In this document: in pieces, positions 35,641 through 46,387 of the stretch
Layout of the letters: the number at the start of each line of letters is the position of its first letter
How positions within the stretch are numbered: position 1 is the first letter of the stretch
NCBI GenBank assembly: GCA_002224055.1
Contig: AZLU01000107.1
Span: 1-64,000 of the forward strand
Source: Pezizomycotina sp. ARF18
Taxonomy: Eukaryota; Ascomycota
DNA: 64,000 nucleotides
Reading direction: 5' to 3'
Made by a program: the position numbers and the translations under genes
Notes under the pieces: model-generated
Databases searched by the model: none
Told to the model about the DNA's origin: nothing
The model's input: only the letters and a program-made list of their open reading frames with translations

Positions 35641-38255
35641 CGGGGAGGGAGGCAGTGTGCGCAATTGATAGTGCTTTGAGGAGCTTTTGGAGGTGGAGCT
35701 AGCAACTACGGACCACAAAGGCTGTAATCTGGGGATCGAGAATTACAGGCTCTACAGAAACGTGAAGGAGGATTTGGGGCTGTTTTGAGGGTGAAGTATA
35801 GTGGGATGAGTCGAATCAAAGGATTGATTTCGTGAGACAGCGTCCTCAAGTCCTAAGGTCCGTTTGTATTTTCTACTTGAATGCTAATTCTTCCGGTTTT
35901 GTTTACTTAGGTGAAGGTATAACATCGGCGCGAGGGCTCTCCGGGCGGAGCAGTACCATCTCCGACACTCAGGTTCTACGGAATCTTCGGCATCGTCTTT
36001 GTCTTCTTGCACTCAGTAACGCAACCAACACATCCTGCACAAGAAGAGTTACGTCCGACAGCGCGAGGGCCAGGAGAAGGTTAGCGCTGGGAAAGGGGAT
36101 GCGGCATATTCTGTAGGTTGACGGTCCATTCGACCTATCCTACTATACGCTAAGCTTTTGCTAACTTTTCAACTATAGCCGGAAGCTACTGTATCCAAAC
36201 GAATTGTTGCTCTCGCGATCTTGAAATCACGGGAAACACGAGGATTCTACCGCTCGAGCTCGTCGAGAGTCTCCGCTTGCACACGCGAACCGTCATCATG
36301 CGGACTCAACAAGTACCGCGCTCTTGTAGGGACCTCTATAATACGCCTGAGGAGAACTTGAATCACTTGTCTTTAGCCCTCAGCTCGAAAGCCCATCTTT
36401 GGTTCGTTAGGAGCTCTGTTCCCAGGGAAATGTAAGCATACATCCCCCATTTACCAGACTTACCATTGATGCTTGAGAATCTTGTAAAAAACCACTATTT
36501 GACTTCTTCTTCCAAGTTAATTCCCCACCACTTCAACGCAGCTAATTCTACTCCCATCTCGACGGGAACATGGTCGAGATGCTGTTCGGTGAACTATTCA
36601 CGTACCAGAAGGTCCCTGTCGTCATCACCGGGCTCTTAGAGGACGCGCTCCTTAAGGCGAATATTTCTCGCTCCCACCAATCCAGAGAGATATCCATCCG
36701 AGCTTGTAGCCCCGGCCTTATTTCATTAAGGACGCGATCTTCAACATAATTTCCACGCTCTTTCTACGCATTGCCATATTCCGGTTAAGATTGCAGCTAC
36801 TCGAAGCAGTCCTTTGGACTGGGCTGTCTCACCCAGGCCGCACGAAGCTCAAGGTCGAAATGACGTACAGTTTGGGGCGCAAAGCGTCGATTTGTGGAGC
36901 AGATAACGAGCTTTTCGTCCCGTACTACATGCAAAAGCTAGCATACGCAGTCATCTCGCTTTCTCGGTTGACAAGGAGACGATTTTCGTATCATGTTACC
37001 GGACGGCCACGAGCCGTCGCAAACTCGATTATGTTCCGGACTCTTGAGGACCCCAGCGACAGTAGTTGTATCTCATGCACGATGAATGGAGCGATGGCGG
37101 TTTGAGCTAGTTTAGAGCTTTGCGTGGCGTCCGAACACTAAGCTCGATGCCCTTTTAATGGCACCTTCCTCGAAGCAACTGATTACGCTCACGATTGGTC
37201 GGGCCGTCGTGGAGATGATGTTCGTGGCTTCCGTTGCCGCAACGAACCTTCGCCAGATCGCGGTTTACTCGAGTCGCTCCCGCGGACCGGAGATTAGCAA
37301 TGGCACGACGGACGTCGATAAGATGCATGCGAAGACCAGGAACGGGTAGTGACGCCAGGACTCGAGGTTCGGATGTTGAAGATGATAAGTTGATTAGGAA
37401 TCAACTTTTGAACGAAGCTACCGATATGAATGATAAGAAAGCACCCGAGCGGCTTGAACCCTGAACAGGCTGCCGAAATCTCCCAAGCCATCGGTGGTGG
37501 TACTCAACAGCAGGTGGACGATGTGCTCCCAATCGCTTACAACGCTAAGTCCTCGGGAAAAGCGTGCCGTCGAGCAATGTCCGGCCAGCTCTGGGAGCTA
37601 GAGAGATCTATGGCCATCACCCTATCCACCTGTTTCGCTGAGGTTGATTGTGCTGAATTCGGTGAATCGATGGACATTGTAGTTCTTCCTTTCATCCCCT
37701 GACTAGAAGTCTATCCATACTCAATTTTGCTTCTTAATAATGCTAATGTAACCCCGGCTTGTCTAATAACGAGAAGGGAACGGCGTCTATATGGTGGGAC
37801 GAACCGGTTAGTTCGCGCGAGGAAACTGCTCAATGATTCGGAACCGAGGGATTCACTTGAAGGGTCATATGTCGCCGGTACGATATATCAGCCGTTGGAC
37901 TGCATCTGGATCGAAGCCGGTTGAACAGGTAGACCGGCTACTCGACTATCCAGGAGCTCCGGGTCGCGAAGCGCAAGCTGTTCTTAAGGGGTCAAGTATC
38001 TTTGATAAGCTCGAGGCGCATTCGCCGCAGAATATGAGCTCGGAAGGGAGTACAGACGCTAAGCCGTGGCCGTTTGATTTTCAGAAGAATTCCTTGATTG
38101 CTTCTTCCCAGACGAAGAGCGCAGGAGGAACAAATCCACAATTACTACCACCCCTTCTACTCCACAATTTAGAGCGGCTCCAACAACGATCTTCACTTTG
38201 GTATCCCATTGACCCATTCGCAGGTGTAATATGCGTCGTTATAATTATTTTGTGA
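35641..38255 (+). CDS. Unrecognised plus-strand coding region, many frame breaks
   Basis: Several protein-like stretches follow one another on the plus strand, linked by good intron signals. Near 35700 it reads ELATTDHKGCNLGIENYRLY. An intron with GCTAAC branch and TAG acceptor spans about 36113-36179. It is followed by DLEITGNTRILPLELVESLR and SCRDLYNTPEENLNHLSLAL, ending at a GTAAGC donor at 36432. After CAG at about 36540 the reading is MVEMLFGELFTYQKVPVVIT, then GLLEDALLKANIS, then AIFNIISTLFLRIAIFRLRL. Further blocks are NPEQAAEISQAIGGGTQQQV (about 37455-37515), SSIFDKLEAHSPQNMSSEGS and KSTITTTPSTPQFRAAPTTI to about 38200. It may be one long gene or two. I do not recognise it. The frame changes are too many for confident exon borders. 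Confidence 0.4.
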
Positions 38256-38344
38256 CATAGTGTAAGGGGGGGGTATTGCTGTTGGTTAGTGATTAATTTT
38301 TATTATAATAGGCAGGGGTAGGTACGTCCTCTTTTATGTTAAAA

Positions 38345-38421
38345 TTTAATCGGCGACAGCGAACGATAGCTAACGACGGCGCGAACTATAGCGAACGACA
38401 GCTAACGACGGCTGACGACGG
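38345..38421. repeat. Minisatellite, about 22-base unit
   Basis: Imperfect tandem units of the type AGCGAACGAYAGCTAACGAC, about three copies, in the gap after the unrecognised coding region. The surrounding DNA to about 38900 holds no supported gene. Confidence 0.7.
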
Positions 38422-39000
38422 GTATTATATTCTTAACGGTGCTCCGTCGCCGCGGTATTGGGTAAAATTCCGAAGTTGAGGTTCGTGCCAAGCTTTATGC
38501 GATATGCGAGGAGGAGCGCCGATATGCAGGCAGACATGCAGCATCGAGTCATCGAACAACAGATATCGGATAAAATTATCGATGAAAATCGAAAATTTTA
38601 TAAAATTCTGGCTGGAAAGGTCCCGCTCATAACCTGTGGAACACATTGAGGTGGATGTAGATTGATGTCTATCTGAGGTGCTTGAGGGGAATGAGCTCCC
38701 TTATATACACACCGGAGGTGGGTGTCCCAACAGTACCGATTATAAGCAGCGCAGTAACTTGTCATTTTCATCATCGCCTTCTGCATCCTTCTCAGCAATC
38801 CACATATCAACTTCTCGTTCGACCGCAACAACTTGAAACCTCCACCAGGGCCGCAATTCAGCAGCTCTTTCCTTCAGAGTAGGAATTCTACTTCACTGCT
38901 TCTGATTCCGTTCCTGGTGAGCAGGTTAAGTTCGTAGGCTTGGTACGCCTGCTGCAAGTCCACAAGTCGACACGGAGATTAGCGCAAAACCAACGTTTTC
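38422..39000. other. Region without a supported gene
   Basis: Overlapping frames on both strands (38425-38882) show no protein motifs. This may be intergenic or hold exons of the flanking unrecognised coding regions. Confidence 0.35.
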
Positions 39001-39229
39001 TACTGAATCGATCGATGCTCTAAGAAACCAGTTGAACTGTAAAGTTGCGAAGTTTTATGAGCCTGCAGCTATTACTCGGCATCCTCCTTACAAGTTCAAA
39101 GCGAATAAGTCCCAAGGTTTTATCACAGAACACTCTAACACCGGCAGCAACACTCTGGTCAAATCCCTCCAGACATCAGCTTTCATCCCTTCACAATTTA
39201 GCCTCACGAATATCACACGGGTAACAACG

Positions 39230-39769
39230 CTCAGAAGGAGATGCTCGGAGTTACGGTGACCTTCCCGACGACGCAAGAAATCAATAAATCGAAGGTAGTT
39301 TCCTTGAAGAACCCGAAGGGTCACTTACGTAAAGGCGGCGATGATAGGAACGTCACTATACTTCAGAATTGCGCGGGGAGATGGTTGGAAAGGGAGCTAC
39401 GATATAGCCATTAACGTTAGGCAAGCTGGAAGATGGCTGGGAATATTTTGAACGAGAACTTGAACACTGCTACAATCACCGTCGAAAAGTCTGCGGAGAC
39501 CGAAAGTCAGGTCTTCGACGCCTCAACGCGCTACGAATCTCTACTCCGCTCACTGACGCCACTGTCGTCCTCGGGATTGTCCCAAGACTACCTCCCACGA
39601 AGCTCCTGCCGCCACTGAAGCAGTTCCAGCTGACGGCAAGTCTACCTTCGAGACTATCGGGAAGAACAACAGGAACAAGAAGAATAAGGCAACCGAGCCG
39701 AACCAATACCTGGGTAATAGTGCGAAACCTGCGGAGGATGGAGTCGACGCCGCAGACGACATTGTATAA
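39230..39769 (+). CDS. 3' part of an unrecognised gene, acidic/Lys-rich C-terminus
   Basis: A protein-like plus-strand stretch: EMLGVTVTFPTTQEINKSKV, VSLKNPKGHLRKGGDDRNVT and ILQNCAGRWLEREL at about 39240-39400. Then come LNENLNTATITVEKSAETES near 39445 and, after a slip near 39595, EAPAATEAVPADGKSTFETI and GKNNRNKKNKATEPNQYLGN, ending DGVDAADDIV with a stop at 39769. The end is rich in Ala, Asn, Lys and Asp and looks disordered. It may belong to the same gene as the coding stretch that begins near 35641. No family is recognised. Confidence 0.4.
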
Positions 39770-40782
39770 CTGAAATAAAGTGAATATATTTTTAAGGTAG
39801 ACGACAAAGCAAAGTCAACTACATCGAACGAATAGGTACCCACGGGTGACCATTTATAGAGGAACCATTGTTATACAAAAGACACACTGAAGATATAAGT
39901 TTTAGACTGTTACTTTATACCATTCACATCGTCATGGCCGGACCCATAAGTCCCTTTCACTTCATTGTTTTACTGCTATTTCATGTCTTGTAGCAATACT
40001 AAGTTGTAAATATCAAACCCTATCCCTAATATTCAAAAGACCTTGAAGCATACCTTTATCCTGCATAAAAATCTACGTCTCCTTTCCCTCTCTCTCCTAT
40101 ACATGTTCTCGGTAGAATGAGTTTGTATAATGTAGAGACAGCTGAGTTTGATCCACAAGGTCTATGATCCTAATCAATAAATTTGGGGTTCAAGCGGGTT
40201 CACAGTTTACCAGTGTGCCTTATTGTCGACTGCATTTTGAGATAATGTAGTTGCTAGCATATATCGTCCGGAGATTTGTGGGTGACGCTCGGAGTCTCGG
40301 TCGGCTTCTATTACCACGGGCACTTTACTACTTGCCATCTTCTACATTATCGAGGCCACCGCTCGTGTTGAGCTTCTGGTCACCGCTTGATAAGAATATA
40401 TTCAGGAGGCCCGTCCCAAACGAGCGCGCGGTTTGCCCACAATCAAAATATGCTACGGTTTTTCTACTCCACCTAGCACAAATTTGCACAAACATCATTA
40501 CTTTGGAAAGATGGATTTTCTTGAACGAACGTATATACAAATTTTGACGAAGGTCGGGGAATGAAATCAAATTCAAAAATTGAGAATCAAAAATAAAAAG
40601 AAAGAAAAAATGTAATAGATCAAATAACTCAAATAAAATAAATATGGAATGAATCAAAAACTGAGTAATTTGACTACAGTCGAAAGATTGTGAGATTATA
40701 GGAGTGAAAAAGGGAGGAAGAAGGAAAGAAGGGAAAAAGAAAGCGGCGACTAGCATGATGAACATTCGAGCCGTCGATTAAT
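39770..40782. other. Intergenic region
   Basis: About 1 kb, AT-rich near 40560-40700. The minus-strand frame at 40328-40765 is a Phe/Ile/Leu-rich product of AT-rich sequence and is not called. Confidence 0.45.
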
Positions 40783-41291
40783 TCCTGGGTTGAGCCTTAG
40801 CTGCCGGCTGCGCACTACCCCCGCGTTCGACTCAGCTCCTTGCTAGGGCTGCTGGGCACTCGCCGACGCGGCTTTCGCCGCTTCAATATAACCTGCCGCG
40901 TGTTTCCCCTTCAGAAGCTCGGATGTGGCTTTAGGACAGTGGCAGCCACCCCCTCTTCATACGCATTTGGGTCCTTGTTACCTTCACGCACCAAAGATTC
41001 GCCGCAGCGTTATTGAGTTCCTTCGTTTTAAAAAAAGTCTATGTTCGTCAGCCTTTTGCAGTCTATGACTCTCCCGGTGCCATATTCGCAACGGCAGTAC
41101 CGGCAAAATATGGCGCCTGGGCCGTCGCAGACGGGGTTGACGTTCGGGAGACTTATAGGTGATGTGAGGACATTGGGGCTGGCAGTGGCGGAGCTGCCCT
41201 TATCGTTTCCAGGGACAGGGGAAGCGATGGCAAAAGTGGTAAGGGCGACAGCGCCAAAGGTGACGAACTTCTGGACGACAGTGTACTTCAT
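40783..41291 (-). CDS. Secreted cysteine-pattern protein, family member C
   Basis: The clearest member of the family. The start at 41291 gives the signal peptide MKYTVVQKFVTFGAVALTTF, with a likely cut after AIAS. A Pro/Ser linker leads to CDGPGAIFCRYCRCEYGTGR and VIDC, i.e. C-x2-C-x-C-x4-GRV-x2-C after an extra upstream Cys. After slips in a T run near 41030 and a G run near 40955, the reading is GGCHCPKATSELLKGKHAAG and YIEAAKAASASAQQP with a stop near 40840. The GCHC block matches GCHC in member A. Length is about 150 residues. A small, secreted, cysteine-rich protein of unknown role; such proteins in fungi often act outside the cell, but nothing here fixes the function. Confidence 0.6.
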
Positions 41292-43768
41292 ATTTCCTGA
41301 AATGTGGTTTAGAAAAAGATTCGAGAGCTTAGAGAAAAGACGGCCGTCGAGAAAGGCACGCGAAGAAAGCTTACGGTGCGGGGGAGATGTGATAAGGCGC
41401 CGGACGGGAAGGGACTTAAATAACGGTGGGAAAAAATATTTCCGGGGGAAAAAACGAAAATGATGGCAGCGGTGCAATGGGACGCGGGAAGAGGATATCA
41501 AGCAACGAAGCACAAGGAAGGAAAATCAGGAGAAGGAAGAATCGAAGGGAAAGGCAACGGACTGAGAGAGGAAAGGAACAAGACAGTTGAAAGGGAGGCA
41601 ATCGGAAAGATGAATTGATAAGTACAGAGAATAGTGGGGATGTATAGAGTTTTCGTGTAAAGCTGTAAGGTTCAGAAGAGGGGAGTATGGAAGTAACTGA
41701 GAAACTGGATGTAGACCGTAGTGATGTTCCGATCTCTCCTCGAGGAGGAGACACTGTCGTATTTATAGATCCTCAAAGTCGGCGTTCGCTATGATATTAT
41801 GCGGGATCGGAAAGATTACCTTCTGATACTTGTCTTCTCCGAAGCTCCCCCCAAAAAAAAAAAAAAAAAAACAGCGAAGACTAGGCTCATAAGCATCAGC
41901 GTATTCGCATACTCACCCTCGAGCAAGATCTAGCTATTCAGGCCGTAGATGCCTCCTGGCATCGCCGCTCACTTCAAACGCCCTCGCCCCATCGCTCCCA
42001 AGTCTACGAAGGGCCAATTCAGAGTACAGAGAAGATGACACCAAAGCATTCCAAAACGATTCTAGGTATGCTAAGATAAGGCTCCTCTAAGTTCTTAAGC
42101 CGGCAACGAATTCTACCCCTCATAAAAGGCGCAATTCGTAAATTCAGCCTTAAGTTAGAATATTTGGACCTGCACTTGACTCCTACTAATATCGCCCCTC
42201 ACTTCAAACTACATTCACCCGTTCTCGGAGGCGCAATGAAGGGCGACTAGCTTAGACGTTAATGCAAATGTGCGATCCTCTAGTACTAGAAGATCGCGAG
42301 CGGTTCGAGATGCTGAGCCCGCGCTACTAACGGGAATTTACCTGCATTCAACCCCAACTCCGACGGAATAGAGACCTTTTTACTTCTTGAGTTCAAAAAT
42401 AGAAATACGATCTAGGCCGTAGCGGTATGATGCGCGGCTTGAACACGTATTCCAATGGCTGTAATAACCCCGGGTGATCAAAAAAGAAGAGTAGAAAAGG
42501 AAATATCGAAGGAAGGAAGGAAAACATAATGGAGTATTAAAAGACGTTGAGTTGAGGACTGTAAGTGGCGATGAAGTTCACGATGTAATGCTTTCGTTGG
42601 CTACGGATCAATATACCGATTCTGAGCCTCGACTCAGCGGTTAAAGCACAACCCGCATGCGCGATCCTAATATTCGCTTGTAAGAGCTGTAACACGGATC
42701 GGCGCATAATGATCCATAGGCATTTATAAATTTATAATGCTTGAAGAATATGTAGACCTAACTTTGCTTTTTCTATCGTCTTTTCCCGCAAAATACTTTG
42801 AACACGTTCGCTGTTAGATGTTTACCGTTCGGCATTAGTTTTTACCGATTTAGCCGGGACTGCGGCCGTTCAGACCGGGCGCTAGTGGAGTTAGCTCCAG
42901 TCTCAAACCCGCTTCCTTTTACCTAAGAGTTTTAACGGTTAGTCTAGCAATGATGAAGCGCTAAACTCCCTTGAGATCATGAACTATTTTCGTGAATCAA
43001 ATCCACACTAGCTTGGGGCAGACCTAGTGTCAACGTCAGTGGATATCGTGCGCCACCGACTGGGAAGCGGTGATAATAGATCAATGCGATAGATAATACA
43101 CAGGTACGACGAGAAAGGATCGCTGAGCTCCGATACGTTGACCAAACTCCACCTAAATTGATACAATCGAAATCGCGGGGATAATGGACGAATTAGCTAC
43201 AACAGACATATGGTTCATGGCCCATACTATGTTGAGGTGGCTGTAAGGAGACGCACCTCATGAATTGGCATAGCTGCTCCATCCGCTTCTCCCCACTGAT
43301 ATCATTCATATCAAGTATCTGGCTTATATTATTTAGGCTGAGTACTATCTTTATTTAGACCTTATAACGCTACTGTTTATAACTACTATGTTAATGTATT
43401 ACCCTATATACGGCCTATATCTCTGACGCTTGAATAGTGATCCTAATGTGGCTATAGAGGGGCTCCAGGGTTGAACTTGAAGAGCCGGGGAAAGACAGGA
43501 CTGTGACACGGAACATACAATTTAGAACCACCCATGTCACCTTTTAGGACTTTCATTAAAATATCTCGGTAGAGAAAACAAAGAGAAAAAAAGAAACAGT
43601 CAAGAGAATATTGTGAAAGAAAGAAAGAATACCGCAGAGTACATAATTTCCTTTTTTATATACTTTTTCCTTTTTTTCCTGACAGATCCTGTTCCGACAC
43701 CTAGCAAGAATACCCTTTGCTCAATTACTTACTACCTCCACTTTAGTGTTTCCATGCTTTTCTACACT
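41292..43768. other. Long intergenic region
   Basis: About 2.5 kb without a supported gene. A19 lies at 41853-41871. The Phe/Ser/Pro-rich minus-strand frame at 41416-41754 reflects purine-rich plus-strand sequence and probably the promoter and 5' UTR of member C. From 41900 to 43600 there are no long frames on either strand, and composition is mixed. Confidence 0.5.
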
Positions 43769-46070
43769 TTAGCAGTGCTGAGCCATCTTCAAGTTGAGAA
43801 CCGGACCGACCTCGGCGACCGATTCTCGAAGAGCAGGATTGGCGTCGCGCTTCTCGACATGCTCCACCGCCTTAACATAGGCCGTTCGGAGCACCGTGGG
43901 CTGACCCCTAGTCGAGCCTTTCGCTGGCGATGCGGGTATACCTAGTGTCGTTTTCACAGGTCGTTCGTGAGTTATATATTGGAACGGAGGACAAATGATT
44001 GGGGCGATACGTACTCAAAAGATGCTGTTAATCAGCGTACCGTTCATGCCAACTTCGTATTCCTTCTTAATAACGCCAGCGATCTCCGGAGAGTAAGATG
44101 AATCTCCACAGTCATAGTTCAACTCGGTCCCCCCCTTTATTGTCGATAACTGGAAGTTTAACGCCGTCTTTCTCTTCGATTTCATAGAAGCATTGAGATT
44201 ATCCCAAAATTCGATGCTCTGAATACTTCCCGCCGTTCAACCTAGCCGCCGTCCCAACTTCACCCTTCATCTCTTCTTCTTCGGGGGATCCGTTGGAAGT
44301 GCCATTGAGGTCGCCCTTGGTAAGCCGTCTGGACTCACGTGGGTTCTTGTTCGGCGCGGTGGCGATGGTAGGCTGAGCAAGGCGGTCTTTCTTCTTGCGC
44401 TGCGTTTGAGGTTGAACGGCGGTCGCGGCGGGTTTGGTTTCGTTGGTCTCTGCCGGAAGAATGGAGTCGTCATTCTTAGTCGTGTCTTTCCGGACGTTGA
44501 TGGCGTTCGGCACGTTGCCATTGGGTCCGGAGGTCGGAGCGGAAACGTTGGTGTTGGAGTCGGCAGAAGCCGTACCGAACAGGGTGAAAGTGAACTTAAA
44601 GCCCCATTTTGCGAGCTGGCGCGCGGGTGGTTCGCGCCAGGGTTGTTGTTTGTCATAGAGCCGTTAATGCGTCGAGCTCCGGCGTACGTGGAGGAGCTGA
44701 AGGCGGCCGCGGCGGTGCCAAAGCCCAGGTTGATTTCATCTTTCTTAAAGTTCGTAAGAGTTGCGATACGAGTTTCGGCTGCTTCTTCTTCTTTCCCCTT
44801 CTCGCCCGGGGCTGGCCCTCCGATGCGAACAAGAAAGACACTCGCTGTGCATGCCGATCGTGCCCATCGGTGTTGCAGCTCCCGAACATGTAAGGTCCAA
44901 AGGATGTGGCGCTGTAACTCCTCCAGTAGTAGTAATCCTTTCCTTCGCTTTGACACCGACGAAGCCAGCCTCGGCCTTAGTTCCGAAGGGGAAATTAAAT
45001 CCGGCTTCTCGATGTCGTGGGAGGATACGAAGTTGCTTGAGATAATACCTGAATAGTTCAGCTTAGAGCGGGATAGTGGTCGAGATCGAGAGTCGAAAGC
45101 TTCTTTCGAGAAGATAGAGCCCTTGAGGGAACTCGTGGCAGTAGTGTCGACCTGCGGACCCGTAGCAACTGCTCCGTCCGTGTTGGACTCGGGTTAGAGT
45201 TCAATCTCTTCTCATCGTCTACGGGACCGGACGACCGGTTGAGGCGCATCAATACTGAAGGAAGTAAGCGTGTCGTGTTACTGAAACTGATCTCCGATGG
45301 TGCGCCGGTGTAGTAAGTGGATGGGGAGGGGAGAGGCTGAGTAAAGTGTGATTGCGATGGCGGTGGCGGTAGTTCTGCTGAAGCTGCCGACAGTGAAGCA
45401 ACAATGGTAGAGACAGGGGTGAGAAGTCCATAGCTGGAGATTACTCCGGTATCGGATTTTGATAGCGGTAGAAAAAGTGGGTCGCGTCGAGACGGGCGTG
45501 TCCGTTTGAGGCCCCGAGTACGATGAGATGGGCTAGACGCTTCAAGTTGTGAGTCGGTTTCCCAGTCTGGTTCCGAAGCCTCGTCGGAAACCGTGATGTT
45601 AGAGGGAGAGATAATAGCGGTGCAACTGGCGACAGTGGTGGTGGTAGCCACGGGTTCCACCGGCGGTAGCCAAATTGCTCTGCTCAACATCTTCGAATTT
45701 GGTATGAAGCGTTTGGTGCTTGCGGGTCAAACTCTGGTTATTCAGGAAAGGAATCTTGTTAGACGGTAAGAAATACGCTTCCAATTTCTTCGAAGAATGG
45801 ACTTCTTTATAAAAGGGCTAAACTTACCGGTACGGGAGGTTTATATTCTCATCGGCGTGTGAGGATTCGTCTTCCAAGATTGGATGATAGGCAGCGTAGG
45901 CTTCGGTGATGTCCTTCAAGTCGGCATTGCCGTAGTACTAGTAATCAGATCCTGCCCTTCGTTCGCGATCATCGTGCTCCCACTGATCGCGTCCGAGTCG
46001 TACTCGCCGTCTGGAATAGCAAATTCAAGCCCGTTAGCACAGTCCACTGCAACCCAGGCATAGAGAGGGA
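43769..46070 (-). CDS. Host gene split by a retroelement, 3' part
   Basis: The downstream exons of a minus-strand gene. Acceptor CTATTCCAG at about 46012 (with a CTAAC branch site) opens an exon DGEYDSDAISGSTMIANEGQ, then NADLKDITEAYAAYHPILED and a GTAAGT donor near 45831. The next exon reads SLTRKHQTLHTKFEDVEQSN and leads into a Ser/Thr/Pro-rich region (VATTTTVASCTAIISPSNIT, STYYTGAPSEISFSNTTRLL). Further on are GFGTAAAAFSSSTYAGARR, FTLFGTASADSNTNVSAPTS, an acidic/Asn-rich stretch and DGVKLPVIDNKGG, LNYDCGDSSYSPEIAGVIKK. A last exon (GQPTVLRTAYVKAVEHVEKR, ending NLKMAQHC) stops at 43769. A few FG-type dipeptides hint at, but do not prove, a disordered nuclear-pore-like protein. The frame shifts repeatedly, one being next to a G7 run near 44128. 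Family unknown. Confidence 0.5.
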
Positions 46071-46075
46071 AAGGA
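46071..46075. repeat. Left 5-bp target duplication (AAGGA)
   Basis: AAGGA immediately before the left LTR, matched exactly by AAGGA after the right LTR at 50946-50950. Five bases is the usual target duplication for Ty1/Copia integrases. Confidence 0.85.
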
Positions 46076-46387
46076 TACTAGCTATTAAGCATGCCAAAGA
46101 GGCATGACAAATCTATAGGCATCGAGGTAATACTTGTATAGCTAAGGAACAAGGAACTTCAGCTGGAGATATTAAGATCTTAGCTAGAGATATAAGGAGA
46201 TTATGACGATAAGGCTCTATAAGCCGTCGAGGCAGACTATATATATTATATTAAGATTATAGTATTATTAGTTTATTATATATAGTATTATATATCCCTT
46301 AGTTAGTCTAGTTAGTTCTATAGTTAAATCTATAAGTTTAATCCTATCCTATATTATTAGATATTATACTATATATCTACGCTAGTA
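46076..46387 (+). repeat. Left LTR
   Basis: 312 bp, about the same length as the right LTR. It begins TACTAG and ends GCTAGTA, where RIP has probably changed the canonical TG and CA ends. The right LTR still ends CA. Confidence 0.85.

Noticed and set aside
40328-40765. 145-codon Phe/Leu-rich minus-strand frame
   Set aside because: It arises from purine-rich plus-strand DNA; no leader cut site, motif or exon signal was found.
44406-45056. 216-codon plus-strand frame
   Set aside because: It is the antisense of the host gene exons, whose minus-strand reading has intron signals and consistent composition.
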